DNA of 64,000 bases from Paenibacillus xylanivorans (GCF_001280595.1 NZ_LITU01000082.1:106337-170336), one strand, 5' to 3'; numbered from the stretch's first letter, positions 54,067 through 62,605 are shown. Notes: generated from the letters alone by a model not told the origin. Made by a program: numbers and translations.

Positions 54067-55203
54067 ATGAGCCGTGAAAAGGGAGAAATTACGATATGGC
54101 TTTCCTTTTCCATCATTTTGTTAAGTGCAGGCCTCGTGTGCCATGTTCTATCCATTCCGGCGATTCTGGATTACGCAGGCAGAGATGGCTGGCTATCGGT
54201 AGTGGCTGCTGCCCCATTCTTTATGTTGTTTCTATGCATGATGTTCGTGATCATCCGGCGGGTACGCGGGCAGCGTTTGACGGACTGGATTACGCGGGAA
54301 TTCGGCGCAATTCCTTCATGGATTTTCCGTATTACTGCCTCACTTATGCTGCTTTCACTTGGCTCACATACCTTATATGAAACAACGAACTGGACGGTAT
54401 CCACCTACCTGCAATTCACCCCACCCTACGTGCTCGCAGGCGGAGGTGCACTGGTTGCTGCTTGGGCGGCTGCCAAAGGCATACGTTCCATTGCTATGAC
54501 TTCAAGCCTTCTGCTTCCCTTTGTGATCCTGCTTGGATACTTTGTAATGTCAGCCAACATGAAATATAAAGACTACGGACAACTGTTCCCGATCATGGAA
54601 TATGGTGCAGGTCCTGTCCTGAGAGGCATGATTTATTCGCTTGCTGGACTGATGGAAATCTGGATATTGATGCTGTTTCAACATGATGTCAAAAGCAAAA
54701 TTCGTTGGTGGCATCTGCTGCTGCTCGGGATATTCATGCTCAGTATGGCGATCGGCCCAACGCTGGGAGCCATCGTTGAGTTCGGTCCGGAGGAAGCCGC
54801 GAAACAACGAAATAGCCCTTATGAGCAATGGAAGCTGGTGAATATCGGGAAATTGCTTCAGCACGTGGATTTCCTATCCATATACCAATGGCTGAGCGGT
54901 TCTTTTGCCAGAGTGGCTATCTCCATTTATCTTATCGTGGACCTGCTCAATTTTCGCAGACCGAAGAAAAGGTACATTGCCGTTCTAATCGTCACCTTCA
55001 TCATGTGCTCCATAGCTGTACAGTGGTGGAGAATTGATTACGTTGACTATTATGTAAACCATATTCAGTTTCCCGTCATGCTGGCCTATGTATCTACGGT
55101 TACGGTCCTATTGACCCTCGCTGCATTGATACACAAAAAAGACAAGGAGGCTCCCGCTCATGCCGCTCACAACCACACCAAAAAAGAACCCTCATCTGGC
55201 TGA
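54067..55203 (+). CDS. Spore germination receptor, B subunit (GerAB/GerKB type)
   Basis: 378 residues, about ten membrane helices, APC-superfamily transporter fold of the GerAB/ArcD/ProY family (GEITIWLSFSIILLSAGLVC; VSTYLQFTPPYVLAGGGALV; LQHVDFLSIYQWLSGSFARV). AAAGGAGG precedes the ATG. In spores it lies in the inner membrane and binds the germinant. Here it is the first gene, with gerA overlapping its 3' end by 44 nt. Confidence 0.92.
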   Translation: MSREKGEITIWLSFSIILLSAGLVCHVLSIPAILDYAGRDGWLSVVAAAPFFMLFLCMMFVIIRRVRGQRLTDWITREFGAIPSWIFRITASLMLLSLGSHTLYETTNWTVSTYLQFTPPYVLAGGGALVAAWAAAKGIRSIAMTSSLLLPFVILLGYFVMSANMKYKDYGQLFPIMEYGAGPVLRGMIYSLAGLMEIWILMLFQHDVKSKIRWWHLLLLGIFMLSMAIGPTLGAIVEFGPEEAAKQRNSPYEQWKLVNIGKLLQHVDFLSIYQWLSGSFARVAISIYLIVDLLNFRRPKKRYIAVLIVTFIMCSIAVQWWRIDYVDYYVNHIQFPVMLAYVSTVTVLLTLAALIHKKDKEAPAHAAHNHTKKEPSSG

Positions 55204-56662
55204 ACCTTTTCGAATCAATAAACATAATTTGACGACGTTTTTTGCAGGCTCGGACGATGTCATTATCAGCAGCCATATGATCGGGGAGTCTCCGCAACAG
55301 ATCGTTATCGTGTATTGTAGCGGTATGGTCAACAGCAAATCGATATATGATATTATTCTTCCTGAATTGACGCGAACGTACGAGAGTACCCACTTTGTTC
55401 GTGCATCGGATATCGAGAAGTCCATAACCCTGCAATGGACAAGCATGGACTTGCAGGACCCGGCATTGGGAACGGACCTCATGTCCCTGCGAGTCTTTGA
55501 GGGACATATGCTCATCTGCATTCCTTCCCTTCAGAAAATGTGGAGTATGGATATATCCAACATCCCTACCCGGACCCCGGATGAGTCCACCACGGAAGTA
55601 TCCATTCGCGGGGCCCGGGACGGCTTTATCGAACGACTGTCAGTCAATATTGCCTTAATTCGTACACGCCTGCGTACAAACGAGTTAGCCTGTAACATCG
55701 AATTAATCGGTTCACGTTCTGTGACCAAGGTAGCCCTGATGTATATTAAAAATATTGCCAATCCCGAGCTGATCGATGATGTTAAGGATCGCCTGCGCAA
55801 AATTGACACGGAACGAATCATGACCGCCAATGAACTGGAGGAATTATTATCCCCCTCCAAAATCACCCTGTTTCCGGTGACTCATTACACGGGTAGACCC
55901 GATTTTGCAGCCGAATGTCTTCTGAACGGCCGCTTCATCCTCATCGTGGATGGCAATCCCAGCGCCATCATCGGCCCGGTAAATCTGTTTCTACTTCTCA
56001 AATCACCCGAGGATGCCAGTTTCCCGTTCCTTCCGGTGAATGTGGGCCGTATGCTGCGCTTTATCGGGCTATTGGTGACCGTATTCCTGCCCGGCTTCTA
56101 TATTGCGCTAACTTCATTTCATATGGATCAGCTGCCTTTTCCGCTAGTAGCCACGATCTCGGTTGGACGAATGGGCCTGCCGATGGAGTCCGGTGTTGAG
56201 ATGTTTCTCATTATGCTTCTGATGGAGCTGTTCCGGGAAGCGGGAGTAAGGCTTCCGAGCGCCATCGGTCAGACGCTGACCGTTGTTGGCGGATTGATTA
56301 TCGGGGATTCAGCTATCCGTGCAGGGATGGTCTCCCCACTCATGATTGTTGTCATTGCCGTTACCGTAGTGGCCGGGGCAACCATTGTGAATCAAGTCAT
56401 GACCAGTTCTGTTCTGATTCTGCGCTTTTTCTGTTTTGTACTGGGGGCATCCCTCGGCATATACGGGTTCATTCTGTCCATCATCCTGTTCCTAATCTAT
56501 CTGACCGATCTGAAATCGTTCGGCATCCCCTATCTGACGCCGTTAAGTCCGCTTCATTTCAAACAGGCTCTGGCTTCCTTATTCAAGCTGCCGAAGGGAT
56601 GGATGAAACGCAGACCTGTCTATCTGGAAACTCAGAATCCGCGCAAAGAAGGCAACGAATGA
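55160..56662 (+). CDS. Spore germination receptor, A subunit (GerAA type)
   Basis: 500 residues from ATG 55160, which has AAGGAGG 9 nt upstream inside gerB. N-terminal soluble half (about 1-270; MGRPDFAAECLLNGRF-type region and ILIVDGNPSAIIGPVNLFLL at its end), then four or more membrane helices with LPGFYIALTSFHMDQLPFPL and ESGVEMFLIMLLMELFREAG, which are conserved in GerA proteins. Forms the receptor, and probably an ion channel, with B and C subunits. Confidence 0.93.
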   Translation: MPLTTTPKKNPHLAEPFRINKHNLTTFFAGSDDVIISSHMIGESPQQIVIVYCSGMVNSKSIYDIILPELTRTYESTHFVRASDIEKSITLQWTSMDLQDPALGTDLMSLRVFEGHMLICIPSLQKMWSMDISNIPTRTPDESTTEVSIRGARDGFIERLSVNIALIRTRLRTNELACNIELIGSRSVTKVALMYIKNIANPELIDDVKDRLRKIDTERIMTANELEELLSPSKITLFPVTHYTGRPDFAAECLLNGRFILIVDGNPSAIIGPVNLFLLLKSPEDASFPFLPVNVGRMLRFIGLLVTVFLPGFYIALTSFHMDQLPFPLVATISVGRMGLPMESGVEMFLIMLLMELFREAGVRLPSAIGQTLTVVGGLIIGDSAIRAGMVSPLMIVVIAVTVVAGATIVNQVMTSSVLILRFFCFVLGASLGIYGFILSIILFLIYLTDLKSFGIPYLTPLSPLHFKQALASLFKLPKGWMKRRPVYLETQNPRKEGNE

Positions 56663-57825
56663 TGAAACTGATCATGCACCGATTGTTGCTGGGAGTGCTG
56701 AGCCTCTCTCTTTGTTTGGTGACCAGCGGGTGCTGGAGTGCCTATGAGATCCAACAGGTTGACTATGCGAAAGCAATCGGGATCGATTACAAGGACGGGA
56801 TGTACCACATGTATGTTCAGACCATGGACTTTGCCAGTGTAGCCAAAAGCGAAAGTTCAACCAAAACTGCGGAAACCCCGCCCGTATGGGTTGGACATGC
56901 ATCAGGGAAAACATTGAATTTGGCGGTAAACGAACTGTTCCGAAGTTCCCAGCTCCATATCGCCTGGGGCCATGTGACGGCCATTGTCATGGCCGAAAGT
57001 ATCCTGACAAGCAAGCATATCAAGGAAGCGTTCGACATGCTTGGACGTTTCCCGGAATCACGTTATACAACCTGGGTGTACGGCACTCGTGATCCTTTGG
57101 AAAATATTCTGAGTGCCACGTCCATTTACAATATGTCGCCGCTGGACAGCATTCTGCATAACCCTCTTCCCTCATTCCTGGAAGAATCGCTGTACCCTCC
57201 TGTGCTCAGTTTCAAGCTCATTGCCACTCATAACGATGCATCCACGACAACCTATCTGCCTTGCATCGCCATGAACAAGGATCATTGGTCACAGAACAAA
57301 AAGAATCATGAACTGTTTATCATTGACGGCGCTTTTTTTGAAAGAACCGGGGATGATTTCGTATATTTCCCCCACAGTAAGCTTTCTGGATACCCTTGGC
57401 TACTCAAAGACATGCGGCGGGCGCCATTAATTATTGAAAATGAGGGAACGATCTATGGCGTGCTCAGCGTGGGTTTGCCCAACGTCAAGATTGTGCCGGT
57501 CATTCGTGGGAATGAGGTTTATTTCAACATTGATGCGAAGTACCTGACCGCCTTGTATGAATATCTCACCCCTATTTCCTATGATGAAATGGTCCAATTC
57601 AGCGAGAAGACGTTGCGGGAGCAAATCTTGCAAACGTATCGCGAAGGTCTGAAAAAAGGGGTCGATATCTATGGACTTCAGGAGAAGGTTTATCGCCAAA
57701 ATCCAAGTCTATGGCGCAAGCTGTCCAACAACGGTACAAAAATGATCCTGACGGAAGATTCCATTCAGAAGCTGGACATTCATATTACCATTCCGTATAC
57801 GGGTAAATTCCGTAGGAAGGTGTAA
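56659..57825 (+). CDS. Spore germination receptor, C subunit lipoprotein (Ger(x)C type)
   Basis: 388 residues. The ATG at 56659 overlaps the gerA stop as ATGA. Lipoprotein signal ending LVTSGC, then family motifs WSAYEIQQVDYAKAIGIDY, LNLAVNELFRSSQLHIAWGH (usual site of the Ger(x)C signature) and ESRYTTWVYGTRDPLENIL. The C-terminal domain ends with DIHITIPYTGKFRRK. Anchored on the outer face of the spore inner membrane. Last gene of the operon. Confidence 0.93.
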   Translation: MMKLIMHRLLLGVLSLSLCLVTSGCWSAYEIQQVDYAKAIGIDYKDGMYHMYVQTMDFASVAKSESSTKTAETPPVWVGHASGKTLNLAVNELFRSSQLHIAWGHVTAIVMAESILTSKHIKEAFDMLGRFPESRYTTWVYGTRDPLENILSATSIYNMSPLDSILHNPLPSFLEESLYPPVLSFKLIATHNDASTTTYLPCIAMNKDHWSQNKKNHELFIIDGAFFERTGDDFVYFPHSKLSGYPWLLKDMRRAPLIIENEGTIYGVLSVGLPNVKIVPVIRGNEVYFNIDAKYLTALYEYLTPISYDEMVQFSEKTLREQILQTYREGLKKGVDIYGLQEKVYRQNPSLWRKLSNNGTKMILTEDSIQKLDIHITIPYTGKFRRKV

Positions 57826-57829
57826 CCAT

Positions 57830-57866
57830 AACAAATCCCCTGTCGTAACGGACAAGGGGATTTGTT
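57830..57866 (+). terminator. Terminator of the germination operon
   Basis: AACAAATCCCC and GGGGATTTGTT form an 11-bp stem 5 nt after the stop, followed by GGTTG rather than a pure T tract. Confidence 0.7.
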
Positions 57867-57969
57867 GGTTGATGCTTCGATTATTTTGTGTAGGGAGATG
57901 AGATTTTACATAACATTCATGTGATCTTCTAATCTTCGTTATCCAGGGATGTAAGCATCCCTCTTTTCT

Positions 57970-58299
57970 TTAAAAGCTAAATTTCAATCCTAAGTATTCG
58001 ACTATGATCCATGAAACAGGCCAAAGTAATGGAACATGAACAACCCAATAAGGGGCTTTATATCGTCCGTTCTCGTAACTAATCCCACAATAAAAAATCG
58101 CAAATAATACACCTAAAGGATAGGTAAAGAGAATTTTAACCAATAGATCACGGGAAGTATCATATGTATGTGGATACGGTGCCGATAAGGACATACCAAG
58201 TCCAAAAAGAGCCATAGGCCAAATGAACAAAGTAACTCCATACAAAATCAAAAATAATAATAAATAATTGTATAACTTCTCATTCTTCCTCTTGCTCAT
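57970..58299 (-). CDS. Small membrane protein, unknown
   Basis: 109 residues with three hydrophobic segments (about 9-36, 52-70 and 84-101). AGGAGGG precedes the ATG at good spacing. No family recognised. It begins the accessory region of small membrane proteins and lipoproteins that continues to 61784. Confidence 0.65.
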   Translation of the reverse strand: MSKRKNEKLYNYLLLFLILYGVTLFIWPMALFGLGMSLSAPYPHTYDTSRDLLVKILFTYPLGVLFAIFYCGISYENGRYKAPYWVVHVPLLWPVSWIIVEYLGLKFSF

Positions 58300-58406
58300 A
58301 TGCCCTCCTGAATGCCTAAACGTAATCGCCCAACGTGAATAACCTTATCAGAAGATTTTACAGGATGGATATGGAAATATAAATAGTTTATTCCTTACTG
58401 ATTAAT

Positions 58407-58444
58407 AAAAAGACCTCCAACCAATTAGGTTAGGAGATCTTTTT
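58407..58444. terminator. Bidirectional terminator-like hairpin
   Basis: AAAAAGACCTCC (58407-58418) pairs with GGAGATCTTTTT (58433-58444) with one mismatch and A/T tracts on both sides. It lies 48 nt past the stop of the membrane protein at 58493-58864. Confidence 0.75.
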
Positions 58445-58492
58445 ATGATGTTAAATTATCGTATTTACCCTATGCAGAAACCGTCTGTCATA

Positions 58493-58864
58493 CTAATTTC
58501 CATTCTGCCTATAGTACTCCATTATTCGCATGCGTGTGGTCAGTATCAGCGTCTGTGGCAGTAGCGCCACAAATATAAAAAGCGGCACGATCAGTACCAG
58601 ATGAGCGGCAAAATTCTCTGCGCCAAACGATGGTTTGGGAAGTTCAATGAAGTACCACCAGGACGGGATGGCAACCATCCAGGTCAGTCCGGTAGAGATG
58701 AACATGTCCTTGATACCACTCCACAGAAAGCAGAACAATGCGACAAATACAATTGGAACAGCCCAGGAATCCAATATTGGTCCCCAGCTCTGGAAGACAA
58801 AGATAATGGCAGGATACAAAAGATTAATGGTCCAGCGCCAGATCGGATTGTGGTAGATAAACAT
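58493..58864 (-). CDS. Small polytopic membrane protein, unknown
   Basis: 123 residues with four hydrophobic segments (about 10-28, 33-50, 53-72 and 85-108). AAGGAGG ends 5 nt before the ATG. No family recognised. It lies 29 nt downstream of a WXG100-like remnant on the same strand, so it may once have been its operon partner; membrane proteins in that position can be immunity proteins, but here this is only inference. Confidence 0.65.
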   Translation of the reverse strand: MFIYHNPIWRWTINLLYPAIIFVFQSWGPILDSWAVPIVFVALFCFLWSGIKDMFISTGLTWMVAIPSWWYFIELPKPSFGAENFAAHLVLIVPLFIFVALLPQTLILTTRMRIMEYYRQNGN

Positions 58865-58893
58865 ATTACCTCCTTGCTCGGCAAGTGCACTGA

Positions 58894-59085
58894 TTAATAA
58901 GGAGACTGCGCTTTACGCCGATCTTCGCGGTCTGCCTCTTCCATCTTCCTTATATATCGATTTAATCGCTCTTTGTGTGCTTCTAACTCTGCTAATTTGG
59001 ATGTAGTCCCTTCAAGAAAAGTCGACATTTTTGCAGACAACTGTACTGCAGACTCTCCCTTCCAATCTTGCAGCCTTCCATAATT
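58894..59085 (-). pseudogene. 5'-truncated WXG100-like gene fragment
   Basis: A 63-codon open stretch with no start, closed upstream by TAA. It encodes NYGRLQDWKGESAVQLSAKM, continues with SKLAELEAHKERLNRYIRKM and ends EEADREDRRKAQSPY. Most of this aligns with the C-terminal half of the gene at 60362-60942. The W-x-G pair followed by a long amphipathic helix is the ESAT-6/WXG100 pattern of type VII secretion substrates. The N-terminal helix is missing. It sits back-to-back with a small lipoprotein gene (59138), as does its paralogue. Confidence 0.7.
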
Positions 59086-59137
59086 TTAATTACAGTGTCT
59101 TTAGAGTTTATTTCCATAAAAGGAGAATTAATGCCCT

Positions 59138-59483
59138 ATGAAAATAAAACCTGTAGCTCTGATCATACTTATTTTTTTTATTTTTATTAGGAGGATGTTC
59201 AAGTATGTCTACCTCAGATAAGCAAAATATTGTAGAAACAGCTACACCAGTAAGTATTCAGTACATAAAGAAGTACTACAATGCGGACTTTATTGTAACG
59301 AGTCATGATATTGACGACCCTTCCATCCATTCACGCCTATATCTGTACGGTCATATAACAGGACATGAAGATGAACGTATCACTGTTTCCTATAATTATG
59401 ATACACAGGAGGTTCTCAGTGTAGAAGGACCAGGCTGGTTTATTGATAGCCGAAATTCGAAAAAGGAAGTACCTTCTTCCTGA
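59138..59483 (+). pseudogene. Small lipoprotein gene frameshifted in its signal peptide by a T8 run
   Basis: ATG 59138 starts a signal peptide, but the run of eight T at 59172-59179 throws it out of frame. With seven T the frame reads MKIKPVALIILIFLFLLGGC and continues as a 114-residue lipoprotein (SSMSTSDKQN, VTSHDIDDPS, LYGHITGHEDERITVSYNYD). As sequenced, only an unanchored product from ATG 59205 is possible. The mature part is related to the lipoproteins at 61050 and 61452. Could be phase variation by slippage, decay or a sequencing error. Confidence 0.7.
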
Positions 59484-59532
59484 GAAAAATCTGCAAAGAA
59501 ATACACCGATGTATTTACACTTCGTTATATAG

Positions 59533-59563
59533 GATTGGGAGAAAACCTCCCAATCTTTTTTTT
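59533..59563 (+). terminator. Strong terminator of the small lipoprotein gene
   Basis: GATTGGGAG and CTCCCAATC pair around a 5-nt loop, followed by T8. Confidence 0.9.
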
Positions 59564-59589
59564 CAATCTCAATGAGCTAAATATATAGA

Positions 59590-59724
59590 GTGCTTATAGG
59601 ACGTTCTTACCAGTCTGATCAGAGATATGCTTATTTCTGGGAAAGAAATGAAGAATATAAGCATGATTATGGATATTATAGCTCATACTACCTTCAGGAA
59701 ATTATTGAAGGAGTGACAACATGA
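59590..59724 (+). other. Possible small open frame coupled to the next lipoprotein
   Basis: A 44-codon frame from GTG 59590 encodes VLIGRSYQSDQRYAYFWERN followed by a Tyr-rich end and stops at TGA 59722-59724, overlapping the next ATG as ATGA. The composition looks like real protein, but no ribosome site precedes it. It may be the tail of a lost gene. Confidence 0.3.
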
Positions 59725-60251
59725 GGTTAAAAAGCATTATCGCTGTTGGAACGGTGTTAACTTGCTCGACGCTGTTATGGGGCTGTGGCAATGCCAATAT
59801 GAACCATGCTTCGCAGCAGAAGGATACCGTTCAAACCGAGAGCTGGAGCGATCCCAAACGACTTGAAGCTTCCCACCTAGAAGCGTTGGAACGGATGGAA
59901 AAGGATCATATTCATCGCATGGTTTCGCTGAATGCGAGCATGGATGAAGACAAAGTAATGACCACCCTTGAACGGTCCACCCAGAAGCTGGAGGAAATGA
60001 GACCGCTCGCTGAAATGCTGCAACATGAGGGTCATCCAACGCTGTTACAACGAATTCAAGAGATGGCTGGAGATATCCAAAACTCGAAACAAGTGGTTGC
60101 TGAGATGAAAAAACTGCCTCAGGACGGTAAAATTAAGATCCAGTCTGAAAACTCTGATTCCTTGCACCACGTCGCCAGTTTTCGCGATTACCACCAGTAC
60201 ATGCAAGAGAAGATTCAAACTTTAAACGAGGCGAAGTCAACTACACATTAA
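59721..60251 (+). CDS. Putative lipoprotein, coiled-coil, unknown function
   Basis: 176 residues: signal and lipobox (STLLWGC, Cys about 22), then an almost wholly helical mature protein rich in Glu, Lys, Gln and Met (LEASHLEALERMEKDHIHRM, QKLEEMRPLAEMLQHEG, MAGDIQNSKQVVAEMKKL). AAGGAG lies 6-7 nt before the ATG. Not related to the other three small lipoproteins nearby. No family recognised. Followed by its own terminator. Confidence 0.75.
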   Translation: MRLKSIIAVGTVLTCSTLLWGCGNANMNHASQQKDTVQTESWSDPKRLEASHLEALERMEKDHIHRMVSLNASMDEDKVMTTLERSTQKLEEMRPLAEMLQHEGHPTLLQRIQEMAGDIQNSKQVVAEMKKLPQDGKIKIQSENSDSLHHVASFRDYHQYMQEKIQTLNEAKSTTH

Positions 60252-60308
60252 TCTGTATCGGCTATTCGTATGACGTTGGTCTATAACAATTCATAAACAA
60301 AACAAACT

Positions 60309-60347
60309 ATAGTTAGATGGGAAGTCTAATTCCTGTCTAACTATTTT
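60309..60347 (+). terminator. Terminator of the coiled-coil lipoprotein gene
   Basis: ATAGTTAGA (60309-60317) pairs with TCTAACTAT (60335-60343), followed by TTTC. Confidence 0.65.
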
Positions 60348-60361
60348 CTTGTAAAGAGGTA

Positions 60362-60942
60362 TTACAGTACCCTGCTGCGATCTTCTCTGTCCGCTTCCTC
60401 CATTTTACGAATATATCGCATCAGTTCTTCTTTATGAGCTTCGAGTTCAGTCAGCTTTGCAGATGCCCCCTCCATAAATGACTGCATCTTACGTGTCAGC
60501 TCTGTTGCGGATGTACCGATCCAGTCTTGCTGTAATCTTCCATGAATGGAGCGCATTTTCTGTTCCTGCTGCATGAGCCGCGTCATCCCAGATACATCCT
60601 GACGAGCAGCTACATATTGAGCCAAACCGCCACCCAGGCAATGACCCGTCAATGAAATGTCTGAATCAGGGTACGCCTCATTCACCGCCTCATACAATTC
60701 CTCAGCTTGGTGAAACTGATTATTTTCCCAATCCATGTTATCCTTCATAAGCTTAAAGGGACTATTTTTAAATATATTATGGCGTTCTGGATCGGTTATC
60801 GCATCTTCAAGCCTTCTGGTTCAACTGCTTTCCAATCTTTATATTTAGCATCTTCCGAGATAACGCTACCCACAGAAATGTCATTTTGGTAAGCGATTAT
60901 CGATATTTTATGATATAGTTCATCACTGATGTAATCCTGCAT
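60362..60942 (-). pseudogene. Broken chimeric gene: lipase-like N-part fused to a WXG100-like C-part
   Basis: Starts at ATG 60942 with AGGAGG 6-7 nt upstream and reads MQDYISDELYHKISIIAYQN to a stop at 60796-60798 (48 codons). A one-base frameshift near 60808-60814 would continue it as LEDAITDPERHNIFKN and on to 60362. The next part contains YPDSDISLTGHCLGGGLAQY, the nucleophile elbow of lipase_3/DUF2974-type hydrolases, with Cys in place of Ser. The usual Arg-Gly-Thr-Glu segment before it is missing. After AARQD it changes abruptly to a WXG-like half (RLQQDWIGTSATELTRKMQS, ending RKMEEADREDRSRVL). Most likely a decayed or recombined toxin-type gene. Confidence 0.7.
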
Positions 60943-61049
60943 AATCAGCCTCCTAATTCAATGCATTTTTATGCTTATATGTAATCTAGTTTAAATTAAG
61001 TGTCTATAATATATTTAGACCATCATATGAAAGCCGAGGTGCTATTGAT

Positions 61050-61358
61050 TTGAAAAAAAGATTACTTTTCTTTTTAACCTTGGGACTAATTTTTACTATT
61101 CTAGGAGGGTGTATGTCTACTCAAGAGAAAGCAATTCTTGCTGATGCAGAGCAGTTTGCCCATAAATACATATTAGATAATTATGGGTTGGAGGTTGATT
61201 TTACTGAGCATAAGTTTACCCCCGTTGATCTCGATAAATCTGTAGGAATACATGGGCATGTCAAAGGAGACGATGACCAAAAAGTATTTGTACTTGTAAA
61301 ATACGATCCTCTGAAGGTAGAAACGCTTTCTCTCCCTGAAGGAACGGAAAAGAAATAA
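61050..61358 (+). CDS. Small lipoprotein (three-member local family, DUF1433-like)
   Basis: 102 residues from TTG 61050, with GAGGTG 8 nt upstream. Lipoprotein signal ending ILGGC, then a compact domain: ADAEQFAHKYILDNYGLEVD, FTEHKFTPVDLDK, IHGHVKGDDDQKVFVLVKYD. The pattern Tyr-Phe...Tyr...Val-x-Phe-Thr-x-His-x-Phe...Gly-His-Val...Tyr-Asp is shared with the genes at 59138 and 61452. It loosely recalls DUF1433 lipoproteins. It lies back-to-back with the broken gene at 60942. Immunity to a neighbouring toxin is a guess from context. Confidence 0.75.
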   Translation: MKKRLLFFLTLGLIFTILGGCMSTQEKAILADAEQFAHKYILDNYGLEVDFTEHKFTPVDLDKSVGIHGHVKGDDDQKVFVLVKYDPLKVETLSLPEGTEKK

Positions 61359-61451
61359 TGCATCATATTTGATTGGTACGGGCCTGATCATATCAAACCT
61401 CTTAAATAAATCGATTCATTTCTCACTAAAAAGCAAGATATTGTTTAGAAT

Positions 61452-61784
61452 TTATTTTTTCTTTTGTTTAAGCAGTTCTTTGGGAACAATGGCTGTTTGG
61501 ACTTCAAACGTATCATAATCAATAAGAATAGAGATTTCCGTTTCTTTTTCGTCTTGGACATGTCCGCTTAGACTAACATTGTGACTCAGATCTTTTGGCA
61601 TGAACTTATGATCTGTAAACTCAACTTCCGTATTGTATTGATCTATAAAATACTGTTGACCAATTTCTGTGGCCTGTTCAATGATTTTGTCTTGATTGGG
61701 CATAGAATTGCATCCTCCAAGGATAAGTAATAGAAGTATAGATATCATAGATAAACATTTAAGCTTTTTAAAAATATTATTCAC
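61452..61784 (-). CDS. Small lipoprotein (three-member local family, DUF1433-like)
   Basis: 110 residues from GTG 61784. Lipobox ILGGC, then EQATEIGQQYFIDQYNTEVE, FTDHKFMPKDLSHN, LSGHVQDEKETEISILIDYD, clearly homologous to the lipoprotein at 61050, which it faces convergently. Start uncertain: the GGGGG of the ribosome site abuts the GTG, so an in-frame ATT three codons later or the ATG at codon 13 may be used instead. Confidence 0.72.
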   Translation of the reverse strand: MNNIFKKLKCLSMISILLLLILGGCNSMPNQDKIIEQATEIGQQYFIDQYNTEVEFTDHKFMPKDLSHNVSLSGHVQDEKETEISILIDYDTFEVQTAIVPKELLKQKKK

Positions 61785-62099
61785 CCCCTATATATGTGAA
61801 CTTATACCAAAAGAAGTAGAATCATTATAGTGCATCTTTGGTGTAACGTGTACACAACCACTGAAAAATGAGCAGAAAGTCTTTATCCTTTTGGGTAGTA
61901 GACAGTAGGCTCAATCAACTGCATATGCAGTTGTTACCAGAAGCGAATCCCGCCTTTGCGTGTATACGTGAGGAAATAAATCTAGCTTTATCCTAATGAA
62001 GTTATTAGGCAGTGTCTGTACACATGATTCCTCCATACGCCACTGCCCTCACTTTAAAATGCTATTCATTCATAGGTATTTACCCTAAACATCCATCGT
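61785..62099. other. Gene-free stretch with an 18-nt palindrome
   Basis: No gene seen. It contains the perfect palindrome CAACTGCATATGCAGTTG at 61916-61933, possibly an operator; nothing else recognisable. Confidence 0.4.
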
Positions 62100-62381
62100 T
62101 CATTCCACCCATAAAGATACCCATATAAAAATGCTGAATAACACAACTGGCATAAGCGCCCCAGTGGCTAACATGATCCAAAGTGTTGCTGGCCTTACTT
62201 CCTGGACGTACCGATCAAACCTGCGGAATCGTTCTTTCCGCCATCGAGCAAACTTAATTTGCCTGATCATTTGCTTCAGCATTTTATGCCGCCGTTCCCC
62301 TTCTTCCACTTCTTCCAGCGCCAGTCGCAACTCGTCATACAAACGGGCCTCTTCCTGCTCAGCCACTGTGCTTGTCGTCAT
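62100..62381 (-). CDS. Small membrane-anchored protein with charged coiled-coil
   Basis: 93 residues: a charged helical N-terminal part (EEARLYDELRLALEEVEEGE, then Arg/Lys-rich FARWRKERFRRFDRY) and one C-terminal hydrophobic segment (about 66-90) long enough for one or two passes. GGGAGGG lies 8 nt before the ATG. No family recognised. Confidence 0.65.
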   Translation of the reverse strand: MTTSTVAEQEEARLYDELRLALEEVEEGERRHKMLKQMIRQIKFARWRKERFRRFDRYVQEVRPATLWIMLATGALMPVVLFSIFIWVSLWVE

Positions 62382-62563
62382 TTTGCATTCCCTCCCTTAC
62401 TTAATTAACACGGTAACGACTCCAGAGTTTGAAATTTTATAGGGAAATGAACATAAGACTGCTCACGTTCCACAATCATCTTTGCCAACTCCTGATCTGA
62501 AGTTATTTCTGAGAACGGGGCTCCCCTCAGAAGTCCAGATCAAGCCACAAGAGGATAGCAAAA

Positions 62564-62605
62564 AGCGGTTCTCTTGCATGACCAGCGTCAAGTCGGAGAA
62601 CCGCT
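62564..62605 (-). terminator. Terminator of the galactokinase gene
   Basis: AGCGGTTCTC and GAGAACCGCT form a perfect 10-bp stem around 22 nt; the minus strand continues TTTTTGC. It is 63 nt past the stop. Confidence 0.85.
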
